Shown here: piece by piece, positions 34,224-46,693 of the stretch
Numbering within the stretch: the stretch's first letter is position 1
Layout of the letters: each line of letters opens with the position of its first letter
Assembly (NCBI GenBank): GCA_964019135.1
Contig: OZ025263.1
Coordinates: forward strand, 24,427,639-24,491,638
Length of the DNA: 64,000 nucleotides
DNA from: Arenicola marina
Lineage: Eukaryota > Annelida > Polychaeta > Arenicolidae
Direction of reading: 5' to 3'
Notes under the pieces: model-generated
What the model was told of the DNA's origin: nothing
The model's database searches: none
The model's input: the letters and a program-made list of their open reading frames with translations, nothing else
Program-made: the position numbers and the translations under genes

Positions 34224-35523
34224 CTATCGTCCGGGGAATCAGAACGATATGCCAAGATATATATGATATATATGTACATATATTATGCATAGATTATAAC
34301 ATATATGACCAAAATTGCATGCAACAGACAATACATTTAATACAGATATAATATATGCCATAATAGTCATACAATCATGACTGCGGCTGCAGCATATATA
34401 AAAGGCAACCGTTATTATTTCATACAAATAAACATAAGTAAGTTGTCAGATAAAGCAATATAGTGAGTGGCGTTAAATAAATATCGATGAAAGCGATGCA
34501 AAAGAAACGTAATCCTATGCATTATAAATACTGGTAAAATAAAACTCGCATTTATTGTTAATTGCACAAAAAAGACGTTAGCACAAATTCAGGGAACGTT
34601 CACACCAAACATGATGATTAATATTGTGTCGCTACTGTAATAGACTGTTACGTTGGTTCTTAACTATAGAACCAATTCAGCTAACTAACTATACTGTAAT
34701 ATACTGTAAGTAACCATTGAACCACGTCAGCCACTGAGCTATGTTATTACATACTGTGATATTGGGTATTAACGAGTTAGCCAAGTTAGCCAATGAACTA
34801 TACTATAAGATACTGTGATATTGGGTATTCACCAGTTAATCAATTGAGCCACTGAACTATACTGTAACATACTGTGATATTGGGTATTATCCAGTTAACG
34901 AAGTTAGTTTCTGAACTATACTGTAGCATACTAAGTTATCCACCGGACTATCTTATAACATGCTGCAATATTGAGTATTCACCATTGAGCCAATTGAGCT
35001 ACTGAACTATACTCTGATGTTAAACTGTAGACATGGAAAACAGTGAGCTACTGAGTTATAGTTATGGTAATTTAGGCAAATAAATATTGTGTTACAACTT
35101 ATGAAAATAAATAACCCAATGATTATATACGAATATGATTATGTCAGCTGATGGGAAAATGACCCCACCTAAAGTATAATCATGGTCATGTTAAAGTACC
35201 TTCAACGAGCTTTTCCACCATAAAGTAAACTAACACTAATTTAATTTTAATTAAACCACTTACAGAAATTGTCAAAACTATCGGATTTATGAGCTGGAAT
35301 TGTGTGTTGTATGACCTTCCTTAACTGGGATGTTACAACCCCGGTTATAGGTGCGTGCAAGTCACAACATTCAATTAGGGCATTACAATTGATGATCATA
35401 TGATGTTGCGGACTGGGCGGTCTGTGCGGTTTCTACTGTGAGTCAGTGGTAATTCCCGGCTAATCCGCGGCTAACCCACTGCACACCATGCACTGCGACA
35501 TTACGTAAAGGGACCCTGCTTAC
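34224..35523. other. Intron with degenerate 60-bp repeat
   Basis: From 34.64 to 35.01 kb about six loose copies of an element with actatactgtaacatactg and gatattgggtattcaccag. The rest is AT-rich with no exon seen. Confidence 0.65.
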
Positions 35524-36222
35524 CAGTAACAAGCGAGGTGGTGGTTTCGGTGAAGGCACTGGTGGTGCCCTCTGCTGTCTGAGCGGAGAGTGGCTCTGCT
35601 ATCGTTACCGTGGTTACGGCCAGGGTGGACTCCGATGGCGTTCCAGTCTCCGTGAGTCTCGTGCTTTCTGTGGCTTCACTGCTGCTGACACCCCCTGTCG
35701 TATCGATTGGAGTCGTTTCCGTGACGCCAGAAGTGACAGTGGGGCTGGTGGCTCCAGGGGACGTCTCTGTAACCGTGCTCGCAACTATCGTGCTTTCAGT
35801 TATTGTGCTCCCAGCTGGCGTGCTTTCAGCCACTGTCTTTCCGGTTGTTGCGCTTTCAGCAATCGTGCTTTCTGACGACGTGGTTGCAGCAGTGGAACTC
35901 ACAGGAATCGTACTTTCAGCGCTGGTTCTCTCAGTTGTCGTGCCTTCTCCTACTGTGCTTTCAGTTATCGTGCTTTCCGTCAAAGTCACAAACTGAGTGG
36001 TTTCCAGGGGAGTTTGGCTTGTTTCCATAGAAGTCTCCACTGTTGTAGTTTCAACAGCTGTTGTCTTCTCAGATGTCAGGGAGACAGTAGACTCACTGAC
36101 TGTTGTCTCAGTCAATGTAAAAACGGCTGTGGTTTTTGCTGCCGTACTTGATTCTAGGACTGTTGTTTTCTCAACGGTTGATGTCACACCTGCTGTTGTT
36201 TCGGTAAAAGCCGTTATTTTAG
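35524..36222 (-). CDS. Mucin exon M4
   Basis: 699 nt, open, acceptor tgccag, donor gtaagc at 35523. Ser/Thr/Glu-rich (SESTIAESATTGKTVAES) with a conserved end module ETSPGATSPTV, SSSEATESTRLTETGTP, QTAEGTTSAF shared with M5 and M6. This is the most upstream large mucin exon that looks intact. Confidence 0.83.
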
Positions 36223-36605
36223 CTGGCATGCGAATAACAAACGTTGAATTAATACAAGAAAAAGAAGTAATGCGCGGTACATTAACAAGACAATCGGCAT
36301 AAAGTTATCCAATTCATGTGACATGTTGAACATGCAAGTGCGGAAACATTGAAATACTGTTGCACAGAACCGAGGATGATTGAAAACAGACAAACATAGC
36401 GATACGGACATTAAGCGCACAGCGGGTTGGCCGGGTATCACCGAACCCGTCACCTGCGATAATCAAACGTAAAAATGGCGATAATTAAAGCGTACGGGAT
36501 ATACAAAGGGGGATAGCCGAAGTAACGTGGACACAGTTCATAAAGCACATACACAATAAACTCCAGCGATATATACACGTACAGAATAAAGAATTTACAG
36601 CTTAC

Positions 36606-37411
36606 CAGTCGAAGTCTGGTCGGTTACTGCAAAGTCTGTGGTTTCGGAAAAGGCACTGGTGGTGCCCTCTACTGTCTGAGTAGAGAGTGGCTCTGCTGTC
36701 GTTACCGTGGTTACGACCTGGGTGGACTCTGATGGGGTCCCAGTCTCCGTGAGTCTCGTGCTTTCTGTGGCTTCACTGCTGCTGACGACCTCTGCCGTAT
36801 CGATTTCAGTCGTTTCCGTGACGTCAGAGATGACAGTGAGGCTGGTGGCTCCTGGGGACGTCTCCGTTACCGTGCTCGCAGCTATCGTGCTCTCTGCTGG
36901 CGTGCTTTTAGTTATCCTGCTCTCAGTTGGCATGCTTTCAGTCACCGTCCTTCCGGTTGTCGCGCTTTCAGCAATCGTGCTTTCTAACGACGTGGTTGTA
37001 GCAATGAAACTCCCAGGAATCGTACTTTCAGCGCGGGTGCTCTCAGTTATCGTGCCTTCTACCGTGCTTTCGGTAACCGTACTCTCCGTTGGGGAAGTCT
37101 CTAAGCTCGTGCTTGGGGCTGTCGAGCTTTCCGCTTCACTAAATGTGGTTTCCGTTGCTGGGGAAATGGTTGTTTCCGTAGAAGTCAAAAACTGGGTTGT
37201 TTCCAGAGGAGTTAGGGTTATGTCTGCAGTCGTCTCCACGGCAGTTGTTTCAACGACAGTTGTCGTCTCAGAGGTCAGGAAGACAGTTGACTCACTGACT
37301 GTTGTCTCAATCCCGAAGCCGTGGTTTCTGCTGCCGTGGTTGATTCAAGGACTGTTGTTTCCCCACTTATTGTTGTCACTGCGAAACTTGTTTCAGTAGC
37401 AACCGATGTTT
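36606..37411 (-). CDS. Mucin exon M5, paralogue of M4, one frameshift
   Basis: Acceptor aacag at 37413-37412, donor gtaagc at 36605. Same modules as M4. Near 37311-37320 it is 7 nt shorter than M4 in an otherwise alignable stretch, so the first part (ETSVATETS...) and the rest are in different frames. The exon length (806) is accordingly not a multiple of three, while its intact siblings are. Confidence 0.65.
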
Positions 37412-37834
37412 CTGTTGCCATGGAGATATGTAGCGTTGGGTAGATTCATTTTTAAACGAAGAACAAGAGAAGAATGATGTGTTTTCAAAAAGATCCTACA
37501 TTGTAAGACGCTGCAAAAAGAATGTAGTGAGAGCATATTTCTGCGACATTGGCATGCACATAGTGCCGTGGAATGAAACGAGAATGAAACGAGAGACAGT
37601 TATAATAAAAAAAATAAGCGGGACATCAAATGATCGATGGTTTCAGGCGAATACATTACGGGATGCTACAATATTTGATGACGATATAGTCTAGAAGTAC
37701 ATACAATACACGGCAGTCAATGTGGCGATCTTTGACGACGACAGAGCTTAGAGGAAGTACATACAATACACCGCGATAATGGCCGACGCGCGATGAGATC
37801 AGTTCGCAGCGTCAGGCAAATGATCATAGCTTAC

Positions 37835-39016
37835 CGGTCGAAATCTCGTCGGTTACTGTAAAGCCTGTGGTTTCCGAGAAGGCAATGGTGGTGCCCTCTG
37901 CTGTCTGAGTGGAGAGTGGCTCTGCTGTCGTTAACGTGGTTACGGCCAGGGTGGACTCTGATGGAGTCCCGGTTTCCGTGAGTCTCGTGCTTTCTGTGGC
38001 TTCACTGCTGCTGGCGCCCTCTGTCGTATCGATTGGAGTCGTTTTCGTGACGTCAGAGGTGACAGTGGGGCTGGTGGCTCCTGGGGACGTCTCCGTAACC
38101 GTGCTCGTGATCGTGCTTTCAGTTATCGTGCTCTCAGCTGGCCTGCTTTCAGTCACTATCCTTCCGGTTGTCTCGCTTTCAGCTGTCGTGCTTTCAGCCA
38201 TCCTGCTCTCAGTTATCGTGCTCTCAGTCACTGTCCCCTCTGTTGTTGCAGTGGACGTTTCCGCCATTTCCGTTACTGTGCTTGGAGCAGAAGAGGCCTC
38301 AGTAATTGTGCTTTCAGCTGTCGTGCTGTCCGCTTCACTGGATGTGGTCCCAGTGGTTGGCAAAATGGTCTCTGTCGGAGTCGCAAACTGTGTTGTTTCC
38401 AAGGGAGTTGTCTCCGTCTGGGTAGTTTCCACAGTTGTTTCCAATGAAGTTGCCTCTTCTTGGGTTGTTTCCAAGGAAGTTGGCTCTGTTTAGGTTGTTT
38501 CCAGTGGAGTTGTCTCCGTTTGGGTAGTTTCCACAGTTGTTTCTAGGGGAGTTGACTCCGTTTGGGTAGTTTCCACAGTTGTTTCTAGGGGAGTTGACTC
38601 CGTTTGGCTTGTTCCCACAGTTGTTTCTCTGGGAGTTGTCTCCGTTTGGCTTGTTCCCACAGTTGTTTCTCGGGGAGTTGTCTCCGTTTGGGTTGTTTCC
38701 ACTGTTGTTTCTCTGGGAGTTGTCTCCGTTTGGCTTGTTCCCACAGTTGTTTCTCGGGGAGTTGTCTCCGTTTGGGTTGTTTCCACTGTTGTTTCCAGGG
38801 GTGTTGTCTCTGTTTTGGTAGTTTTCACAGTTGTTTGCAAGGAAGTTGTCTCCGTTTGGATTGTTTCCACAGTTGTTTTTAAAGAAGTTGTCTCTCTTTG
38901 GGTTGTTACCAGAGTTGTTTCCAGTGGAGTTGTCTCCGTTTGGGTTGTTCCCACTGTTGTTTCCAGGGGGGTTGTCTCCGTTTGGGTTGTTTCCACAGAC
39001 GTCTCCACCGGAGTCG
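37835..39016 (-). CDS. Mucin exon M6, paralogue of M4/M5, with an in-frame stop
   Basis: Donor gtaagc at 37834. The 3' half repeats the M4 modules; the 5' half is about thirteen 42-nt units TTVETTQTETTPLE. A TAA at 38492-38490 replaces the CAA of E-T-T-Q. At the expected acceptor the sequence is tttgcctg|CGACTCC: a TG where AG is needed. With the start at 39016 the length is 1182 (divisible by three). Perhaps no longer spliced in. Confidence 0.6.
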
Positions 39017-39029
39017 CAGGCAAAGACGT

Positions 39030-39180
39030 CAGAAGATAGGACGGTCTGATGTTGGCGATGACGTAACAGGGTAAGACGGTCTATTGTTGGCGATGACGTA
39101 ACAAGGTACGACGGTCTATCGTTGGCGATGACGTAACAAGGTAAGACGGTCTGTTCTTGGCGATAACGTAACCTATAACA
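39030..39180. repeat. About 38-bp tandem repeat, 4 units
   Basis: Unit gttggcgatgacgtaacaag plus gtaagacggtctat next to the expected acceptor of M6. Confidence 0.85.
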
Positions 39181-39412
39181 AGATTATTCATGTACGAAGC
39201 ACTTTGAAGAACAATCGCCCGAGAATATACACCCAGTCTGCCATTTTAGGCGGTTGGGGAGAACCGTCATTATGTTTTATATACAATGTTGTGAAGGCCG
39301 TGCTATACGCTTGTGACGTCATTGACACGGTTGATATGCTTGTGTTTATTTGCAACCTTTCTGCCTTCTGTAACGCCATTGGCTGATGCTGTTCGCTACG
39401 GATTTTTCTGTA

Positions 39413-39795
39413 CAGTTCTTGTCGGCTCTCGTGCTGCCACCGCTCGTACTGTCAGCACTCTCGGGCTCCAAAGTCTCGCTCTGACATCTATGGTGCTGTC
39501 AGCGCTCGTACTGTCAACACTTCTGCCATCAACTCGCGTGCTCCAAAGTCTCGCTGTGACATCTACGGTGCTGTCAGCGCTCGTACTGTCAACACTTCTG
39601 CCATCAACTCGCGTGCTCTGAAGTCTCGCTCTGACATCTACGGTTCTGTCAGCGCTCGTACTGTCAACACTTCTGCCATCAACTCGCGTGCTCTGAAGTC
39701 TCGCTCTGACATCTACGGTGCTGTCAGCGCTCGTACCGTCAACACTTCTGCCATCAACTCGCGTGCTCTGAAGTCTCGCTCTGACATCTATGGCG
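39413..39795. repeat. 75-bp tandem repeat with open 25-residue frame
   Basis: About five units reading, on the minus strand, STRVDGRSVDSTSADSTVDV plus RARLQ. The unit is divisible by three so frames stay open. Part of it (STSAD-ST) resembles the STSAEST motif of the neighbouring mucin exons, so it may be a mucin-derived satellite. No convincing splice sites frame it. Confidence 0.85.
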
Positions 39796-39799
39796 CTGA

Positions 39800-41621
39800 A
39801 CACTTCTGCCGGGGACTCCCGCCCTGTCGCCGTCTTGTCTTGCGATCTGCCCCCCCTCTATGGCCCCCGGGAACGTAGAGGCGGTCATTCAATTTACATC
39901 GTGTAGATTCTGAATTATATTCAGACCAACGAGATTGGTCGTTGTAGATGAGATCAACAGTTACAGATATTATTATTCGTTGTAGATGTGACCAGTGGTT
40001 ATAGATGAGATCGGTCGTTGTAGATAAGATCAGTTGTCGTAGATGTGATCTGTAGTTATAGATGAGATCGGTAGTTGCCCATGAGATCGGTAGTTGTACA
40101 GAATAACGTTTAGGTATATGACAGCTATGAGTGTGATTAAGAAACAGGCGTAAACGGTACCTGCTAAACGATGGGTCTTATGAGCTAATTACCACCGCAC
40201 ATTAATTATTCTCCTCTATATTATATACTATTATCAGCCATAAAAGCGACACCGGATTTCTGAGAAGCGATGCCCGTCGCCATAGACCAAGTCGTCTGTA
40301 GCTTCACTATCTTCGCGGGTTCGTTCGTCGTGTAATATCTGTTAATATCTTCATCTTGTCCATGTCACCACTGGGTAATCACGGTCTATGTTCCATATCC
40401 TTAATACTGCCACTGGTTAGTGCGTGCCAGATGCTGTCCCGCGTCTTCACATCGTCGCTGGGTAATGGGGCTGTTAACTGCCAGATGTATGTTTCACCGT
40501 CCTTGACAATGACACCGGTTCGTGTTTTTCGGCTGGCCTGCAGCTACCTTCATCCTCTTCATTTCGTCATTTGGTAATGCGAAGTAAGGTCTGTTTCCTC
40601 ATCCTTGTTACTACCATTGTGTTCTGCTTGCTGTCTGGATATCGCATTATATTCCGTCTGTGTGGCATTGTTCGTGCCTCAATATATGTAACATTCGCGT
40701 GAGCTGAGCAGTAATTTCGTTTTTGGTCGTCCACTGGTGGAGCTGTTCAAACAAACGGACGACTTCCAATGTCACACCGCGGCCATTCGAGGGGTCAAGG
40801 TAGGACCTATGCATCAGCAGTTGGTATGGCGCACGCCATCAGTAAGAGTCGCCGTACTATGTATACACCAGGCGATGACTCCATCTCTGGCCGCTGCTAG
40901 TATGCCATATGCTTAGGTCTCCAGGGTCCAGCATCGCATACAATATACGGCCCTCCATGCTTACTGCCATGCCTGCTTGGTATAGCAATAAACTTCTTTA
41001 GAAGCATTCCTCAGCAGGGATATATGGCTGCCCATAAACGACGTTTCTGATGATGCAATTGTGTCAAGCGCCTTTTGGTTTCTCTGCACCATTCACCTTC
41101 ATAATTCACGTTGGGTAATCAATACTTGGCGACGGGTGCCGTCTGCAAGCTGATCGAGGATCACGCGACGACATGTACGTGCCCAGAGGAAAAATAACAA
41201 TGTTTCGTGAATCAATCAGAATATAGCACACGTATGTGGCGAAAACAAAAACATTAATAAAGCAATGACGTAAAACAGTGAAATTAACGAAAAGAAAGTG
41301 GCAGAGATAAAAGCAAAGCTAACATCAAGAGGCTTCATGGAGGATTCTTAATTAAGGCGGAATGAATTTTGACTGTACTTTTTTACCAGTTAAGCATTTC
41401 ACGGCTATCCTGGTTCATTGCTTATGCCCCAACACAATACATATGTAATGATGCAATTTCGACTGTTTCTCTAATGATTCATACCATGTTGCATGGATGA
41501 TCTTCTTACCGGTACAATCGGTTTGGAAATAGGCGAACGCATATCAGCTATAGATTAAATCTAATATAGCCACACATCAGTACCTCCAAGAAGCTCTTGA
41601 ATGCTAGCTTTGATTACTAAC
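39800..41621. other. Intron, no exon recognised
   Basis: Includes loose repeats of gttgtagatgagatcggt at 39.93-40.10 kb and otherwise unique sequence. Nothing supported as coding. Confidence 0.6.
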
Positions 41622-41672
41622 CTGTGGTCTGCGAGACTGTTGTGTCCAGGGCAGTTTGTGAGGTTTCTGTCG
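41622..41672 (-). CDS. 51-nt mucin microexon
   Basis: Acceptor tcacag, donor gttagt at 41621. Reads TETSQTALDTTVSQTT after the split codon. Phase 1-1, 17 codons, the same length as one mucin repeat unit. Confidence 0.65.
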
Positions 41673-42289
41673 CTGTGACGCAATAAAGAGTCCTTGATAT
41701 ATATCGATATAGTCATAGCAATAGCACGTAGCCCATGCAAAGCCCGGATACGTAACCAAAGACAAATACGTATCTTAAATAGCGTACCAGGTCGCTCGTG
41801 GGACGGGCAGCAAGCGAACAGCACAAACATAGAAAGTGCGAAGTCATGCAACAAAATACACCATCCACCAATCAGGCAAAAGCAGAATTTAAAGTACGCC
41901 GGACATTTTCATTCTTTGCATAGGAACTATATGGATCACATGCAGTATCAAGTGACTCTTCGCTTTATATATGTTGCTGTCAGCAGGCGCACGAGGGTGC
42001 TGTAAACGCGGATCCATTGCCTTTTCCGGTGCTTAGATGACCTACCTATGGTCGATGCTGCAACAGACAAGGTCATGCATGAGATGCTAAATGCCGAGAG
42101 CAGATGCCATATAAAAGCATGGTAGATATGAGATGATAATTCTGCTTCATAATAATAATTCGCGATATAATGTTGATTATAATGATGATATTTTGTTCAT
42201 GTATTGCCAAATCGACCTGTTCCACATATATACATGTCTATATCTAATGTCACCATTAAGCACCCCTTCCCCTCGACTCTAAACCACAC

Positions 42290-42595
42290 GAACACCAGTG
42301 ACAGTTCCAGGAATTTCTGCCAGCCGACAGGGGAGGGGGGGAGGGCGGATCCAGAGAGAACGTTGCGAAGGAAGGGGGGGGGGGGCGAGGTATCCTGCTG
42401 AGGTACATTCCAGGCACGGATCCGGTGAGAACCTTGGGACAGGTGGAGGGTGGGGGGGGGGGGCGAGGCTGTTGAGGTTCTGATTGTGGCCCTTGTGCTC
42501 CGTTCTTCAGAATAGCGGGGGAACGCGCATATTTGAATGTCAAAGTAGGGGAACGTGCTGTGCCCCCCAACCCTGGATCCGCCACTGCACGCACC
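42290..42595. mobile_element. Possible degenerate GGATCC-ended element
   Basis: Bounded by ccaggaatttctg and the inverted-type end ccctggatccgccactgc, with several G tracts inside. Family unclear; related short pieces occur at 51.39-51.49 and 52.22-52.28 kb. Confidence 0.35.
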
Positions 42596-42638
42596 ACAAT
42601 ATACACATATCCTTGAGATAACCCAGGACCCTACTCAC

Positions 42639-42689
42639 CGTCTGTCGTGGTGCCGGTTGTGGCGCTCGCTGTCACAGTGCTCTCAGTCT
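42639..42689 (-). CDS. 51-nt mucin microexon
   Basis: Acceptor cggcag, donor gtgagt at 42638. Reads TESTVTASATTGTTTD. Phase 1-1. An earlier start is possible since the frame is open upstream. Confidence 0.62.
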
Positions 42690-43562
42690 CTGCCGTAATC
42701 GGTGTTGTCGTTTGCATTGATAAAACAAATAATATGAGAGAAATATAAATAAATAAAAAGTCTGTTTCATAACCTCCCAAAGCATCAGCAACTCCACGTC
42801 AATCGCGCATGCGCGTTGTGATGGTCACATGCTCACCGATACCTCAAAATGGGCTGAAGAGGAACAAAGATAAATAATATATATAATTGTTTGTAATACA
42901 AGTTAGTATGTACATACAGGCGAACGATTAAAGAAATAATTAGAACCAGGAATTAAGTAAATTTAAACACCATTTTCCGGAAATCTGTTTTGAAGAATTT
43001 GAACGGTACAAGAAATAGAAACGATTTCATTTGTATGAGCGCGTGAGGGTGAGGGTGTGGGTTAAGAGGGGGTTGCTCCTCGTTTCTGCATTCATGGAGC
43101 AGGTAAAAGACAACGAAGTTGATGCAATAACATTGCAGTCTATAAACATCACACTTCTCTGCAACAAGTGCGATTTAATAACGAGGTTTCTTGACAACAA
43201 TAACAGACTTAGCTCAGTTACATAAGTGCATTGTTAATAAGGGATGTATCCCAGTAATGTGCAATGTGGAGTGAGACGTTAAGAAATATGCTTACCTGAG
43301 GGTTTCCGCAAAAAGTAGTAGTTAGTGGGGAGGTGCTCGTAAAAATCGGTCGCTGACGGTAGCGAGGGGTTGGAGAGGTTGGAGAAAACTATTTACATGA
43401 TTTACATGAGAAATGTGCAGCAGCTCCTGGCGCATGCGCAGAACGAATTATTACTGATATTACAGTCGCCATCGTAACCAATAAACACGTGGAGAGGGAC
43501 TTTAATAGTTTCACCGAACAATAACACCGAGGCAGGGGAGAATATGACAGTCAGACACTTAC

Positions 43563-44047
43563 TAGGTGACATGGTTGCGGTGGTTACAACTGGGGTGAGG
43601 GTTGATGTCGGTCCAGTGACCGTAGTAAAAATATCCGTGCTCAAGGTCGAAGTGGGTGCAATCGATGATGACGTTACGTCAGTTGGAAGAGAGGTAGACT
43701 CGGATAAATTGGTCCCTTATGTGGTCACATCTGTGGTCTCCGTCACTGTGGACTCGGTGGTCCCTTTGGTTGTCTCGGTGGTTAAAGTGGTCCCTGATAT
43801 GGTCACACCAGTGGTCTGCGTCACCGTGGACTCTGTGGTCCCTGTGGTTGTCTCGGTAGATACAGTGGTCCCTGATATAGTCACAACTGTGGTCTCCGTC
43901 ACCGTGGACTCGGAGGTGGGCGCTGTGGTTGTCTCGGTGGATAAAGTGGCCCTGATGTGGTCACACCTGTGGTCTCCGTCACCGTGGACTCGGTAGTCCC
44001 CGTGCTTGTCTCGGTGGTAAAAGTGGTGCTAGTCTCTGGGGTTGGCA
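43563..44047 (-). pseudogene. Mucin exon with 26-residue repeats, stop and frameshift
   Basis: Acceptor ctacag, donor gtaagt at 43562. Units of TTLTTETTKGTTESTV plus TETTGVTTSG type. One base is missing near 43946-43954 (gtggccctg where other units have gtggtccctg) and a TAA at 43719-43717 replaces TCA. Length 485 is one base short of a multiple of three. The 3' end (VTGPTSTLTPVVTTATMSP) is open. Confidence 0.6.
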
Positions 44048-44256
44048 CTGTAGTGTCATGATAAGAAATCGTTTTGATATTTCTGATAGTGACCATGGGG
44101 TTAGTCGAGACATGTGAATATAAAAGGAAAGCATAGTTTAAGAAAGACAGGATCAATAATGAACCATATATCATCACAGTATTGCAGAACGTAAAGAGTT
44201 GTTTCTGATTTGGTTGCTATGACAAGCCTGCCTACTACAAGGGGGCCAATGCTGAC

Positions 44257-44328
44257 CTGACTGAGAGGCCGTGACCGTGGTTTCTGTGGCCGTTGTGATG
44301 GGAATTGTGGTGACTTCACTTGTCGTCG
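44257..44328 (-). CDS. 72-nt mucin microexon
   Basis: Acceptor ttttag, donor gtcagc at 44256. Reads TTSEVTTIPITTATETTVT then ASQS. Phase 1-1. Confidence 0.62.
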
Positions 44329-45704
44329 CTAAAATCGAAGACGCAAGCATAATTTGACTGTGTTTTCCTCTAAACTACGACTGACTGGTGAGTCAGATAC
44401 GATACCAGAAACCATAGTGCTAAATATGACAGGCTTTGATGCGGAGAGACAGATTCTGCTACTGGGTCTGGTGTCAACGGGGTGACGACAAGGGTGTTAA
44501 ATAGATGGCATGCCTTTACCACGCTGGGGCCATTGAGCACGGGCGGCTACACCAACAAGCCGGGTCCCAGGAACCATCAGAAAACTTCATGCACAAGACT
44601 ATGTGCCAACGGATCAGCCCAGTAACCGTGTGCGTTCTATCGCGCCTAGTGATAATGGCACTATAACCGTGTCTACTATGGCAGGCTGCCAATACAGCAT
44701 GTATTGCATGAGGTGTAGACACGGTCGACTTGATATGTCCATTCTCATTTCTACTGTATTGAAGCAGTGACCTAATGTAGATCTATTGATCCAGTGTGTT
44801 AAAGCGGTGACGTAATTGTGATCTACCTCATCAAAGCTATGACGGTACACTGGTGTTCTATTGACCTAGATGAAAGCTGCGAAGTCACCCAGACCTTGTG
44901 AACTAGTTAATGAAACAGTGACGTCATGTAGATCTAATGACCTAAAGAAATTAAGGCACTGACGTCATTTTTATCAATTGATCTGGATTATGAAAGCAAT
45001 GACGTCATGTAAAACTATTGATCTTGCGAAGTACTGAAGTGCCGACAATTATATCTACTTATCTAACGTAAAGATGGAGTGACGTCATGTAGATCTATTT
45101 CCATAAAGTATGCTTTTACTAAGGCTATGCACGTCTACTGGACCAGCACAATGAAGCAGCTTGGCAAGGTTAATCCACTGATCGAACCTGTTCAATATAG
45201 TGACGTCAAACGTATGCGCTATGTAACTTGAGCAATACAAAGGTTCGCTATGAATCTACAGATAGTAGAGAGTTAGTACCACAGTGAAGTCCTATTGAGT
45301 AGCGACAGCCCTATCTATAGATACCCAACTACCAAGGCTGGGAATCTCATCTTAAGGTTACAAGCAAGCTAATCGATACCAGCAGTTCACGTCTGGAAAT
45401 GACTTCGCCAAGGGTAACTACTTTCGCATATTGGCCCAATTTTGACACGCAATACACTTCCATTTATATATGCTTGCTTCCATTGATATTTTGGTGTGAA
45501 TTCTTCATTATTATGATGTTATTTCATAGCCAACATATATATTAACTTCGCAAATGTGTTTCTGCCAAAATTTCGTTTCAAGACGAGCGGATTTTGTGGC
45601 TTCACATAAAGTGGCCGCATAATTATCAGTATTACAAATTAGACATAGGGCCTTATTCGTGCAGTCTAAGTTCCAACGTTTCACACGGGTAACAAAATCC
45701 TCAC
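44329..45704. other. Intron with loose gacgtcatgtagatct repeats
   Basis: From 44.75 to 45.11 kb roughly eight degenerate copies of a segment with agtgacgtcatgtagatcta. No exon seen. Confidence 0.65.
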
Positions 45705-46333
45705 CAGTAAAAGAAACGGATGAAATCGAGCCTGGTGTCGCCGTAGTTTGAGTGGTCCCTGTGGTTGTCTCGGCGGATAAAGTGGTCCCTGATGTGGTCA
45801 CAGCTGTGATCTCCGTCACAGTGCACTCGGTGGTCCCTGTGGTTGTCTCGGTGGACAAAGTGGTCCCTGATGTGGTCACACCTGTGGTCTCTCTCACAGT
45901 AGACTCGGCGGTCCCTGTGGTTGTCTCGGAGGACAAAGTGGTCCCTGATGTGGGCACATCTGTGGTCTCCGTCACCGTGGACTCGGTGATCCCTGTGGCT
46001 GTCTCGGAGGATACAGTGGTGCCTGATGTGGTTACATCTGTGGTTTCCGTCATCGTGGTTTCGGTGGTCCCTGTAGTTGTCTCGGTAGAAAAAGTGGCCC
46101 TGATGTGGTCACACCTGTGGTCTCCGTCACCGTGGACTCGGTGGTCCCTGTGGTTGTCTCCGTTAATAAAGTGGTCCCTGATGTGGTCACATCTGTGGTC
46201 TCCGTCACCGCTGACTCGGTGGTCCCTGTGGTTGTCTCGGTGGATAAAGTGGTCCCTAATGTGGTCAAACTTGTGGTCTCCGTCACCGTAGACTCGGTGA
46301 TCCATGTGGTTGTCTCGGTAGATGAAATTGTCC
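45705..46333 (-). pseudogene. Mucin exon with 26-residue repeats, one frameshift
   Basis: Acceptor gatcag, donor gtgagg at 45704. About eight 78-nt units TTLSTETTTGTTESTV plus TETTDVTTSG. The frame breaks near 46094-46102 with the same gtggccctg one-base deletion as in exon 43563-44047. Length 629, again one short of a multiple of three. Ends TPGSISSVSFTG. Confidence 0.62.
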
Positions 46334-46466
46334 CTGATCATCCCGACTTGCGTAATCCGAAGTGGGTTAAGGGTGCAAGTCTCGAAGGGATTTAATGGAA
46401 AATGACACATACAAATTTTGTGCCCATAACCACAAAAATGGGTTGATCATTTCTCTGGTCGCAATA

Positions 46467-46693
46467 GGTTGGTTGATTGTATATTCAGGACGCTTTAATG
46501 TTATCGCGTCAATGGGTGAAGGGAGGAAGAGTGGTGCCAAGTCCCCGGGGTTGAACCCCTAATCTTTGCAAAGAAGGACAAGAGAACGTTATTCTGCGAC
46601 CACGCAGACATGGCCACAGCGAGACTCAAACCACTGATCCACGTGCCGTTAAGCTCTCAGGTGGCCAGAACACTGAAAACGAGGCGGCCCCTC
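46467..46693 (-). mobile_element. tRNA-headed SINE with perfect 10-bp target duplication
   Basis: Same family as 4865-5114. The CAACCAACC tail is at the left and a degenerate tRNA-like head at the right. Flanked by ggtcgcaata at 46457-46466 and 46694-46703. Confidence 0.92.
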
